Assembly: GCF_048771995.1 (NCBI RefSeq)
Contig: NC_133024.1
Span: 1,121,001-1,185,000 of the forward strand
DNA length: 64,000 nucleotides
Reading direction: 5' to 3'
Source: Taeniopygia guttata
Taxonomy: Eukaryota > Chordata > Aves > Passeriformes > Estrildidae
In this document: one piece after another, positions 29,901 through 38,815 of the stretch
How the letters are laid out: every line of letters starts with the position of its first letter
Numbering within the stretch: position 1 is the first letter of the stretch
Program-made: the position numbers and the translations under genes
Notes under the pieces: generated by a model
Told to the model about the DNA's origin: nothing
The model's input: only the letters and a program-made list of their open reading frames with translations
The model's database searches: none

Positions 29901-30714
29901 TGATGCGCCGCGGCGCCGATCCCAGCGCCAGGAACCTGGAGAACGAGCAGCCAGTGCATCTGGTTCCTGACGGCCTCGTAGGGGAGCAGGTGAGTTCATC
30001 ACAGCCCTCTCCTTCCAGCTGTCCTCGTCCACACAAAAGCTCCATTCCACTCCAGAAGTTTCTTTGGGGTTTTGAGTTGTAAAAGATTTAGCAAATACCA
30101 TTTTATTATTTAGGTCTTTTAGCTTCAACCCCAAGATCAGGCAGAATATACAGACCTGAAATTTTAGGTTTCATGTTATTTTTTCCATCTCAAAAGCTTT
30201 TACCGGTCAAGATTGGCTTTGTTTCTGTAACCCTACAACATACTGGAGGCAATATTCCTTCTCTTGCTCATGTCAGTATGGCCTGAGTTCATACAACATA
30301 CTGGAGGCAATATTCCTTCTCTTGCTCATGTCAGTATGGCCTGAGTTCATGCTTTTATTGCTCTTGTCAGAACTAGTAATGACAGTTCTTAGGCCTGAGT
30401 AACAGATGAAGAAAATCCCTTTTTCCTGCTTGGTGAAAAAACTGACACTTGACCGAAGTAACTTAAGCACAGCTGAGTTGCTGACTGTTGCCTTTCATTG
30501 GTTCAAATGCTGTGAAAAGTGGGATCATTTCTAGTGTCACTGAACTGAGGACCTAGGTTTGGATAAATGAATGCAAAACTGGATATAGGGTGGGTTTTTT
30601 CGAATTGTGGCTCACTTCAAGACAATGAATACTCATGTTTTTGTCTTTTTTCTTCTCCAGATAAGACGTATCCTCAAAGGGAAGGCGATTCAGCAGAGAG
30701 TGTCGCCGTTTTAG
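23719..30714 (+). CDS. NFKBIZ: NFKBIZ, NF-kappa-B inhibitor zeta (I-kappa-B-zeta), twelve coding exons
   Basis: An atypical nuclear I-kappa-B protein that binds NF-kappa-B p50 and acts as a co-activator of secondary response genes such as IL6 and LCN2 (known for the family). Twelve exons (23719-23953, 24443-24582, 25496-25532, 25629-25732, 25876-26639, 27067-27172, 27505-27651, 28137-28200, 28814-28983, 29622-29732, 29822-29989, 30661-30714) join in phase to 699 residues; human has about 718. Visible parts: MIVESS start and SSPINLAYFYGASPHSSEGS; OCA-type motif RGPFQGVRVKNSVKELLLHF (about 90-109); bipartite basic signal KRK (148-150) and KR (162-163); long Ser/Gln/Pro-rich region with LLQNIINIKNE; ankyrin repeats from about 427 to 680; tail IRRILKGKAIQQ. 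The start is fixed by the MIV N-terminus and Kozak-like GCCGCCATGA context. Confidence 0.97.
24443..24582 (+). CDS. NFKBIZ: NFKBIZ exon 2 (OCA motif)
   Basis: Acceptor GTGTCTCCGCAG, donor AAG|GTAACC. Encodes VEQHMGGGKQHRGPFQGVRV, the KNSVKELLLH helix and SSKQM. This segment resembles the OCT-coactivator (OCA) motif shared with the POU2AF proteins. Confidence 0.95.
24583..25495 (+). other. NFKBIZ: NFKBIZ intron 2
   Basis: Ordinary intron with TTTTTCTTATAACAG acceptor. Nothing else is recognised. Confidence 0.85.
25496..25532 (+). CDS. NFKBIZ: NFKBIZ micro-exon 3 (37 bp)
   Basis: GCACAAGGAGG... is flanked by AACAG and GTAGAC. It encodes AQGGLVNYEPYT plus one base. Phase continues correctly into exon 4. 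This exon is too short for most ORF-based callers. Confidence 0.85.
25629..25732 (+). CDS. NFKBIZ: NFKBIZ exon 4 (nuclear localisation signal)
   Basis: Acceptor TTTTGTCAG, donor CTG|GTAAGT. Encodes ELKSILGHSGKRKAPELLSD, then SSFKRQ; the two basic clusters form the bipartite nuclear signal. Confidence 0.93.
25876..26639 (+). CDS. NFKBIZ: NFKBIZ exon 5 (transactivation region)
   Basis: Acceptor TTTTTCCTCCTCTGTCAG and donor AC|GTGAGT, so the TGA at 26641 is intronic. 764 bp encode TPPQTPTSMDSMEE, then LLQNIINIKNE, a long Ser/Gln/Pro-rich stretch, and TQLGKSFFQWQVEQEENKLA just before the ankyrin domain. This is the largest exon. Confidence 0.97.
27067..27172 (+). CDS. NFKBIZ: NFKBIZ exon 6 (ankyrin repeat 1)
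   Basis: CTGCAG acceptor; donor CAG|GTGAGG. Encodes FLHIAVAQGRRALSYVLARK, then MAALHMLDIKEHNGQ. Starts with the third base of a Thr codon. Confidence 0.96.
27505..27651 (+). CDS. NFKBIZ: NFKBIZ exon 7 (ankyrin repeats 2-3)
   Basis: GTTTGCAG acceptor; donor CAG|GTAAGA. Encodes SAFQVAVAANQHLIVQDLVS, then GAQVNTTDCWGRTPLHVCAE and KGHAQVLQ, 49 whole codons. Confidence 0.97.
27652..28136 (+). other. NFKBIZ: NFKBIZ intron 7 with a CR1 relic
   Basis: Contains a minus-strand CR1 3' end at 27881-28026; otherwise plain. Confidence 0.85.
27881..28026 (-). mobile_element. CR1 retrotransposon 3' end
   Basis: Read on the + strand it begins ATCATAGGATCATTGAAGGG, then TTTGGGTTGGAAAGGACTTC, CACTAGACCAGATTGCTCAG and GGGCCTTGAACACTTCCAGG, the reverse complement of the common avian CR1 tail. 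Confidence 0.93.
28137..28200 (+). CDS. NFKBIZ: NFKBIZ exon 8
   Basis: Acceptor TTTTGTAG, donor G|GTGAGT. 64 bp encode AIQKGAMGSNQYVDLEATNY and D plus one base. Confidence 0.95.
28201..28813 (+). other. NFKBIZ: NFKBIZ intron 8
   Basis: The open frames inside have no family resemblance. No element is recognised. Confidence 0.8.
28814..28983 (+). CDS. NFKBIZ: NFKBIZ exon 9 (ankyrin repeat with insertion)
   Basis: Acceptor GATGTTCAG, donor AAA|GTGAGT. Encodes GLTALHCAVLAHNAVLHELQ, the PPHSPEVQELLLRNKSLVET insertion and IKILIQMGASVEAK. The insertion between ankyrin helices is typical of the protein. Confidence 0.96.
28984..29621 (+). other. NFKBIZ: NFKBIZ intron 9
   Basis: No feature is recognised between the flanking exons. 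Confidence 0.8.
29622..29732 (+). CDS. NFKBIZ: NFKBIZ exon 10
   Basis: Acceptor TTTTTCTGATAG, donor AAG|GTACGG. Encodes DRKSGRSALHLAAEEANLEL, then IRLFLELPHYLSFVNAK, 37 codons. Confidence 0.96.
29822..29989 (+). CDS. NFKBIZ: NFKBIZ exon 11 (last ankyrin repeats)
   Basis: Acceptor TGATCCGCAG, donor CAG|GTGAGT. Encodes AYNGNTALHVAASLQYRVSQ, then LDAVRLLMRRGADPSARNLE and NEQPVHLVPDGLVGEQ. It is markedly GC-rich at third positions compared with exon 10. Confidence 0.96.
29990..30660 (+). other. NFKBIZ: NFKBIZ intron 11 with a 58-bp perfect duplication
   Basis: Contains two identical 58-bp periods at 30234-30350. Otherwise nothing is recognised. Confidence 0.85.
30234..30350. repeat. perfect two-copy tandem duplication, 58-bp period
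   Basis: The block starting CTGGAGGCAATATTCCTTCT recurs at 30243 and 30301 without a mismatch over at least 50 bp, and the flanking TACAACATA is also shared. The lack of divergence points to a very recent event or an assembly artefact. Confidence 0.95.
30661..30714 (+). CDS. NFKBIZ: NFKBIZ exon 12 (C-terminal tail and stop)
   Basis: Acceptor TTTTTTCTTCTCCAG. Encodes IRRILKGKAIQQRVSPF and TAG at 30712-30714. The IRRILKGK...IQQR block is the typical I-kappa-B-zeta terminus. Confidence 0.95.
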   Translation: MRRILKGKAIQQRVSPF

Positions 30715-30815
30715 GCTCCATGTTTCTTGGAGTTCAGCAACTTACACTCACTGTCAGTCAGGCAGTCCTAATCTATCTGTACATAGAGCATTTGCCTGGT
30801 GTGGGCAAATGTTAG

Positions 30816-30832
30816 TTGTTTCTGTGAAACAA
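30816..30832 (+). promoter_or_regulatory. NFKBIZ: constitutive decay element hairpin (Roquin type)
   Basis: TTGTTTCTGTGAAACAA forms seven perfect pairs closing a TGT triloop and contains the consensus UUCYRYGAA exactly (UUCUGUGAA). It lies 102 nt after the stop codon. Confidence 0.85.
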
Positions 30833-30844
30833 AAGTATTTTGTT

Positions 30845-30859
30845 CACTATTATATAGTG
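30845..30859 (+). promoter_or_regulatory. NFKBIZ: UAU-triloop hairpin (Regnase-1 type)
   Basis: CACTATTATATAGTG has six Watson-Crick pairs and a TAT loop, extendable by U-G pairs outward. A pyrimidine-purine-pyrimidine triloop is the Regnase-1 preference. Confidence 0.75.
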
Positions 30860-31163
30860 GGTTACGTAAGAGTGAAAAAGCCCCAAACCCAGCAATCAAA
30901 TTCCTCCAACCAAAAGGGAATGCTATATTCCCAAGTATGTGCAACGTTTTCCTGGCTACCTGTATTTTCTGTATTTTGCAGCTATGGTGAGATTGATTTT
31001 ATTTAAATGGCCATACAGGTAACTTCTAGACAAGGGCAATTCTATGGGAATTTTTTTTTTTTTTTGATTTTAGAGAGGGCTGATACAGGTCAAAATTGCA
31101 GTGATTGTTGTGTTTTTAGTAACACTTAAATGCAAGAGAAATTAAATATTTTTGAAGTTGAAC

Positions 31164-31172
31164 ATTTATTTA
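31164..31172 (+). promoter_or_regulatory. NFKBIZ: AU-rich element in NFKBIZ 3' UTR
   Basis: ATTTATTTA gives two overlapping AUUUA pentamers, a plausible instability signal. Confidence 0.5.
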
Positions 31173-31442
31173 TGTTTCTTTGTGGCTTTGTTCCAGTATC
31201 TTGTGCAGGATTGTATATAGTTACTGACATTATTGTACAGCTGTATAGTTCTAAGAACCTATTGATCACTTGGGGAAGGATCTGAAACAAGTTTCTTGAT
31301 CTTGACCTTGCAAATTGCATACAGAGTTATAATACTATACTGGTGCAAATTGGGTAAATTCTGTTGTTCTGAAAGACTGAGGATGGAAGGTAGAGTTAAG
31401 ATTGTCCCTGGCACTGATTATTGCATGCTTTTGGAGTTGTGT

Positions 31443-31448
31443 AATAAA
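31443..31448 (+). terminator. NFKBIZ: candidate proximal poly(A) signal of NFKBIZ
   Basis: AATAAA, followed 45-60 bp later by a T/GT-rich stretch. Would give a 3' UTR of about 0.75 kb. Confidence 0.4.
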
Positions 31449-32171
31449 ACATGAAAAGCTGTGCTTCTTCAGGGGACTGTGTCAGTTTTTCTTGTACCCA
31501 GTAGGGGCTTTTTCTTTTGATAGAACAATAGATTGAGAGAGGAGGATCATGATTTTTATAGTATGTATATAACTTGTACTTTAAAGGATGTGATCCTGAT
31601 TCAGTGCAAATGTTTGGCCTGCACTACACTGTTGATGCATGCTGAAATCTCTCAATGTTAATTATAATACTTCAACATGTGTAAGCCTTACTAGTGTTGG
31701 TGGGGCTTAAGCACATGCATAAGTAGCTTGCTGAATTGGGCTCTAGTTAATTCTAGAGACTTAATGTTTTCCACCTCCTAAGCAGAGTTAGTCCATTTAT
31801 GGTTTTACCTTATAGGTATAGTGGCTAGCAAAGTAATATTTGAAGTTAACGTTTTTTCTATTTTTAAATAATTATGAATGGAAAATGTGTACTAATGATG
31901 CTGTCTACTTGTGTTCTGTTGGATAAAACTTCCTCCTGTCATTTTCTGAATGATCCATGCTGGGCTGTAATCCAGTAATATGTTCTCTGTATGGTCTTTG
32001 TTCTCAAACTGTTTTTTTCATCACATGCAGTTTTCTGTTGTAACCACTTAATTAGTCTGATTATGCTGTTTTGGCAAAGTATGTCTTGTAGACAAGCTAA
32101 ATGAAAAAATCTGATATGCAAAGGCTTAGTTGCAATGTATTTCTTGAAGGGTTATGTGTAACTTGTGTTTG

Positions 32172-32177
32172 AATAAA
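32172..32177 (+). terminator. NFKBIZ: candidate distal poly(A) signal of NFKBIZ
   Basis: AATAAA with the GT-rich TGGTGGTTACTGTGTGTG about 20 bp downstream, a good cleavage context. Confidence 0.55.
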
Positions 32178-32195
32178 CATGCTCATTCAGTTCTG

Positions 32196-35100
32196 GTGGT
32201 TACTGTGTGTGATACCTCAAGCTTGACTTCATCATTATTTGTAAAACTGATTTAGCATGGTAATAGTGTGGGGCTGAAAAGCCATTTGCTAAGATGAAAT
32301 GAAGTGTTGCTATCCTGCTGGTTATTCTTTCTGTTTGATGCTGGTGTTCTGGGTCATGCACTGCGCAGTTGTGTTGTCTGTGAACTTAGTAGGTGTGCCC
32401 CAAATCAAGGTTTAGTCACCAGGCTGGAACCTGAGCACTTGTTCCTGCATACTGGCAAGAATGATAGCAGTTCTGACAATGTTATGTTCTCCCCATGGCT
32501 TCCCTGCCTCGGTCCCCAGTTCTGGCAGCTCAGGAGTGTCAGCCTAGCACAGGTGGCAGGCTTTGTTAGGAAATACAGCTGTACATGTGGGGTTGGGCTG
32601 TCTGCCTCACAGGTGGTGATGAGGCGGTTCTGAGCTGTCAGTGACCCTTCAGAGGAAGAGCTGTGCCAGCTGAGCATGGAGCTGGAGGTGGAAATAGTTG
32701 AGATCAAAGTGGATGCAGCATTAGGATCTGTAGGAAAGGAAGGAAACCAAGAGGACTCCTGTGTAACTGAACCTGCTGTCCAGCCTGCCTTAGTGCTGCT
32801 TGTGGGCAGGTGAAAGTGTGGGAATTGCAAGAGGCCCAGAGGTGTGGAGCAGCTCCCTTGCAAGGGGCAGCAGTAAATGAGTCCTGCAGAGCCATCACAG
32901 GCCACAGACCCTAAGTGGAGATGAGCTCACTCTCCCCTCCAGCATGAGAGCTGGAAGCTATTGGTGAAGGTACCATGCACACAACAGCAGGAAACAGAAT
33001 TGAATTTCTTATTAGGATATGCAAAGATGAAATGGCAGCTCTTTATGTGAGCAGCTAATTGTTGAAGATGTTGTCATCTGCACTTCTCAAGTGACCCTGC
33101 CTTGGGTATACATTTTTTATTTATCCAAGGAACCTGATAGTACTGTTTCCAATTAATTTTAATTTTCTTTATAAGAGATTATTACATAGGAGAAAGAGTT
33201 GCTGATGAGATATTCTGGTCCTGGAATTGTCAAATAGCTTTTATTGATGTGGACACAGGCTCACCTTTTATTTCACTGGTTGCAGTAGAGACAGAAGAGA
33301 CTCTGGCTTGGTTATGAGTAGGAATATTAAGACACACGGTGCTTTGTTCCCAGGATGTTTCTGATTTGTTTGTCTATGTAAACCACACCTCATTAAAGGG
33401 CTGGTTTTTGATTTTTTTTTGGTGGGCTACTCATCTGGCTGGAGTTGTGGAAGGTGGTAATCCATGATTTACAAGAAATGTGTTCTGCTTCTGGAGATGG
33501 AAAATATACATTTCCCACATTTATTGCTCATTTTATATCCTTATCAGAAAAGAAAAACACAGACAGGAAGTACGTTCTTAGAGAGGTTGGGTGTGGTGGA
33601 ACTGACTGTGAGGATACAACACCAACTGCTTGTTCTTACCTGACACTGTGCTTGTCTGGTTGCCTTTCTTTTAAAAATAGATATGCTCTTCTGTGTAAGG
33701 TAAGAGCTGAGGCTCATTAAAGTGCAGTGAACATGTAAAGATTAAAACAGGTTTCAGCAATTAAGTATCTGCCAAAAATTGACCTGGTATTTCAATGCAT
33801 TCAAATCTTTCTATTGTTATCTATTGCTTTTCCTGCGTGTTTGGTGATATTCTTGGCCTGAGATACTGATTGCTTGGGAGGAAATGCTCATGTGTACACA
33901 GAGCCTATATGGTCAGCTCTTTTCCTGGCAAAATTTCTGACTGTTCTTGGCAGTATTTCTTTAGATCTGCTTCCTGATAGCAAAAAATCTCAATGCAGCC
34001 CTAATGGAATTGGGAATCACATTAGTGCAGAAGTCCTTGAGGATGACAACCTGAGGTTGTCTCTCTTGTAATAGTGGAATTTAGATGTTGGTTTCTTCTC
34101 CAGGTACCTATCTCAGTCTTGCTGGAGAAGAGTAAAATATCATGAACTGTGTTTTCTTACTGTCTGTTTCCAGCTTTTGTGATTGGGACTGCTTTAATAA
34201 ATCTTTGTTTTACCTGATAATCCTTACCCTTAGCTCTGAAAATGTAATCTAAGCTGTTTTGAGAAAGTGATTGCTGTACTAACCAACCTATACTTCCCGT
34301 GTTTTTCCCCTTAGTTTTTGGTGAAATTTTTCCCTCCCCCTTTGCTGGTCAGGAGCCTGAGGGAAAGATGACTAAGGTGGTGCTTTAGGTTTAGAAGGGG
34401 GAGCAGGAATTTGAAAGAAGTTGCACATTGCTTCTGTAGATGTGTCTGGGCTGCAAGGCAGACTGAAGAGTGAGTGAACTGTCTTGTGGATGCAGTGCAG
34501 AGGTACTTTTGTATGTGCCTAATTCAGGCTTGTAGTTCTGTTCAGATGATCTGGGCCACACAGGTGACGTGTTGGTACCTCAGTGGGTACCATCTTTTTC
34601 TAGGGTAGGTCATGGTATCAAATGTTGTGTGTTGGCCCCAAATAACACATTTCTTCAGCAGTGCTGAGTACTCTCCACTGACTCAGCCTGGGAGAGAGAT
34701 AGAACTTGGGTTATTTCAGTCCATGGCTCCTTAGGACAGCCTTCAGTCTCTCTTGAGGCTTTTGTAGGAAGGCCCAGGGCTGCCCCATAATCTTCTGAGC
34801 CAGGCTTGCCATAAAAAAGGACAAGGACTCAGTAAACGTTGCTATTCATGGCTAGCCAATAAACCCTAAAGAGCTGAGCATGTACATTTTGTTGTTTATC
34901 CACAGGCAGAACACAGGTCCTTGCCCACAAGGACTTTCACTCCACTACAAACATCCCAGTAAGTGATGCCAATAAATTTGGCATTTCTGTAAGAAGAATT
35001 GGAAGTTTGAAGTCACAGTGATGAAAAATCCCCAGAGATGCTCACGGTGTCCTTTGCACTGTGCTGCAGCTGGATGTGTGGTGTAGGAGTAAGAACTGGG

Positions 35101-38100
35101 TCACCAGTGACAGCCCATGCTCATTTTGAGGGGAAGTGTTTTAGGAGCAGTTTGAGAAAGACCATCAAGATAGTAGCATGCTATTATCATTATTCATCAG
35201 TAGCTTTCCATCTGGCTTCAAAAGCCAGTGGTAATCACTAGTCCCATCGACTAGATAAGAAACCCAAAGCAGGGAGAAGGAAAGAAGCGCGTCTGAAGAG
35301 ATTCAAAGAACCACAGGAGGAGTTCCATCCAAAGGCTGTGCAGGCTTGCAGTTACCCTTCTAGATGTCTGCTCTTTCTAAATTTGTCAGATAACACAATG
35401 AGTAGTGACTGATCTATTGGTCATTCGTGTTGAGTTCATGTGTTTTGCGTGCTCACTTTGGAGACCCTGCCTGTGATGCTGCTTTGCTCACTGCTAGGAT
35501 TACCGGGCACTTTGGAAGAGCCGTTGGACAATGCCTCCAAAATGAGCTTTTTCGCCTGAAGAATTTAACATTTCTAAGCCCTTATTGCTGGAACAGGAAG
35601 AGAAAAAGCAGACCCAGACTAGGAAAATATGCACCAGAGCAAATTGAGTATGCTACCATGGCAGGGAACTCTGAGTTAGACCCATGACTCTAGACTCACT
35701 GTGTTTTGTAAACACCTGAGTCAAAACTAGGAAACCTTTTTAAAGTGAGGCAAAATCATATAAAGACATTTTGAAAAGCTGGTCATGAAATATTGTTGGT
35801 CATTAATGGATTTCTTAAAAAATTAAAGGGGAGATAAGTCAAATTGAGGAATAAGCATTTGTCTTGGTGGTTTGAGGTTTTAATGGTGCTTGAGACATGA
35901 CCATGAATGCTTTGATGGAGCTATATGAAACAAGTCTTCCTCTTGGGATAGAAGAGTGGAGATCGAGCTCAGGACATGGATAACCCATCAGGAAGTAACG
36001 ATGCCACTGAGTCAGCTGCTTTGGTGCTTGGGATGGATGGACCTCTTAACAAAAATAAACATGGGAGGGAAAAAGAAAGTATTTAAAAATTAGCAGATAG
36101 GACAGGATGCTTTACTGCTTATTTTCTCATTTGTATTTTTACACAGTTTTTATCCACTTCTCTTCTAGCCTCTGGCTCTAGTCTCAGGCTGGTATGATTA
36201 TTCATTTTCTCAAACTTTCTCACACATGTCTGTGAATAAAATACATGCATATGTAGAGTAAGTTTATAATATGGATCAATTTATTTTTGTATGCTGTAGG
36301 AGAATTGTATGTATATATATGCATGCAAAATGTAAGTATGTAAAATGTATTGTGTGGGAGTACATAAGGCAGCAAAACTCTTTCAAGCAGATGAATCTTT
36401 TTATCCAGGAGTAATTCATTACTTTAGAAGTTTTTACCTTCTTTTGTTAAAAATAGAAACTTTTCTCATGCTATTCTCTTGAATTTGCAAATTGAATGCA
36501 CTAGTGAAAACCAAAGCACTATGAAGAATAAAAATTTGGTTTCTAATGGTTTTCTGTCCTGAGAACGACTGCCAGTGTAGACTCTCCCATGCCTAATGAG
36601 GATGAAGCACATTCCTTGGCTCTTGGTGAGGTCCCTAATATTCTCCCTCTTTCTTGATAAAGCTATACAATTTGACATTTGTGTGAAATGGTAAGTCTTG
36701 CCATCTGTCTCTCCTTTACCATAAGGAGAAGTACCCCAGGAAAGGTGTTTTGCATGTACCTTGTGTCACAGAGTGTTGAGTTAACACTGCAAAGGGTGGA
36801 TCTGCCACCTGGAAACCAACATACAATACACCAGCAGGTTCTGGTCCTCACCCAGGGCTGAAACCTGTCTGTGCAGCCAGTAGTGCAAAGGCAGGTACCT
36901 TTGTACTTTATTATAGACACAGTAAACAAAGAATTTTTGTTTCTTCTTCCTTAGCTGTCATAATGAAATTTTATTATTGCAGTGGTTTTATCTGCCTTCT
37001 GATGAACATGAATGTCGTTCGCCTCTTTCCCACGCTCCCTGTCTCGAGGTGGATTCCACGGGGGCCCTTCTCCCCATGCCTCGTGTCCCCAGCTGGCAGA
37101 GCAGCTGGGGCTGGGGACAGCGATGGGAGGGAGCTCTGCAGCAAACCTGGCTGCCCCTCGCTGCCTCTGGAGCAGGCTGGGCTCAGCACGGGGACTGGCT
37201 TGGGTGTGGAGAGCAGTGGGATAATGGGTGTGCACTCCTGACTGGCTGGTTTGGACACTGGGCAGGAGTGAGTGAGGGGTATCCTTGCTGCAGGGACAGT
37301 AGCAGTCATCTCCTGTTTGTGTGAGCGTGACAGAGCAGGGACACCAGGCTCCATGTGCTTTCTAGGAAGGTGCTGTAAAGATGCAGCAAGAGCTGTGGGG
37401 AGGGTAGCCTGCTCCTCCTGCCTCCCTGCTCCCAGGCTGATGCCTGGACTCCTGTTTCCCTGCTCCCACGGGAGGATGGCCCTTTGCTCCCGGGGCAGGA
37501 GCTCGATTGTCACGCCGTGCTATGAAGACCCTTGCCCTTCCCTCTGCAAGCCCAGCAATGGCACTTTCCTTCAGGGATCTACTGGTGGCTGCCACCCTCC
37601 TCCAACCCTGTGTTGTTCCCACCCTGTCCTCCCCATACGTGGTGTGGGTCTTGTGACAACCTCTGCCTCAAGAGCTCTTGTTTGAGATGTTGGGTGCAGG
37701 GACAAGTGCAACAGGGGCCCCACTTCAAAAAGATGCGTCTTCCCTGATCACTGGCTTGATATCTCCCCAAAGGCCTCCTGGCGCAGATGGGTGTTCAGGG
37801 AACATTTGAATAAGGAGAGGGAGGAGGCCTGACAGCTCCATCTGGGACTCTATCAGCCACTCACCACTTGTGTACAGACTTTATGCTCTGCTGTGGCATT
37901 GTCCTTGTTATCATGCTGGTGGCTCTGGTTCTTGCTCTGCCTGTTTATTTTTACTCCATTGTTGAATTTACTGCTCCTGAACTCTTTATTCTTGCTGGCT
38001 TCTGATAAATTACTGTCTCTTATTAGCCTTAAATTACTTCCTCCTAACAACCTTTAATTATTTGCTGCCATCATACCTAGATGCTATATCCTCTTAATTA

Positions 38101-38680
38101 GGGTTGCCATACTAGTAGGGACTCTTCTCTGCCTTTGTTAAATCCATTAGCTTTGCTTCTGGCTTGTCTTGGCCATTCTCCCATCTTCTCCTACTCCTGC
38201 TTCCCCATCCACTGGTATCTTCCATTGATACTATGGAACATCTTTCCAGTTCTTTCCTGTTACATTCATGGTCCTACTGCAGCCCCCTGGCCACCAGGTC
38301 CTTCTTGCCTTGTTCTTTCACAACCTACATCCTACCTGCCTTTTTTGGGCACTGGAGAGTGTTGATCAATTTATTTTATTTTTTTAATTTCTCTTCTCTG
38401 TTTGCTTTTATGCATTCTTTGATCTGTCTGCCCACTTTCCCCTCTCCCTCTTATTTCTCGCTTTGAGAATGGTTTTGGTTTCTTCTCTCTGCTGCTGTCC
38501 TTATTCCTTTGGTGGGGTGCACTTTGCAACTTTCTCCTTTGTTGAAAAACTTCATTTTGAGAATGTTTTTTCCTCAAGACTAGTTCCAATGACTCTTTGT
38601 GACCCTTTTCTTGAGCAGCTCTCAGAAGCCTCTATCTTATTGTATTCAGTCCACCACATCTAGCTCTGGTACTTGCTTAC
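32196..38680. other. intergenic desert, no gene seen
   Basis: Mostly AT-rich with a GC-rich section at about 37,000-37,700. Open frames are short and mutually overlapping. Nothing coding or RNA-like is recognised. Confidence 0.5.
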
Positions 38681-38815
38681 CATAGAATTATGGAATGCTA
38701 TGGGTTGGAAGGGACTTTTAAGATTATCTAGTTCCAGCCCCTGGGCCATAGGCAAGAACAACTTCCACTAGACAAAGGTGCTCAAAGCCCCATCCAATGT
38801 GGCCTTTCCAACATT
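38681..38815 (-). mobile_element. CR1 retrotransposon 3' end
   Basis: On the + strand: CATAGAATTATGGAATGCTA, GGGTTGGAAGGGACTTTTAA, GATTATCTAGTTCCAGCCCC, then TTCCACTAGACAAAGGTGCT and CAAAGCCCCATCCAATGTGG, the reverse complement of the avian CR1 tail. Confidence 0.93.

Larger units (their letters stand above)
30715..30859 (+). promoter_or_regulatory. NFKBIZ: 3' UTR stem-loop cluster of NFKBIZ (mRNA decay / translational silencing region)
   Basis: At least four hairpins can be folded by eye: CTCCA/TGGAG (30716-30732, 7-nt loop); AGCATTTGCC/GGCAAATGTT (30787-30813, 7-nt loop, one G-U pair); TTGTTTC/GAAACAA with a TGT triloop (30816-30832); CACTAT/ATAGTG with a TAT triloop (30845-30859). A weaker TCTAT/ATAGA lies at 30772-30787. 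In mammals the NFKBIZ 3' UTR is a known target of Regnase-1 and Roquin through such stem-loops. Assignment here is by position and motif. Confidence 0.8.
30715..32195 (+). other. NFKBIZ: NFKBIZ 3' UTR
   Basis: About 1.5 kb, similar to the size I expect for the mammalian UTR. It begins with a cluster of hairpins (30715-30859), has an AU-rich ATTTATTTA at 31164-31172, and has two candidate poly(A) signals: AATAAA at 31443-31448 and at 32172-32177. The second is followed by a GT-rich tract (about 32,190-32,210) and is preferred for the long form. Confidence 0.7.
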
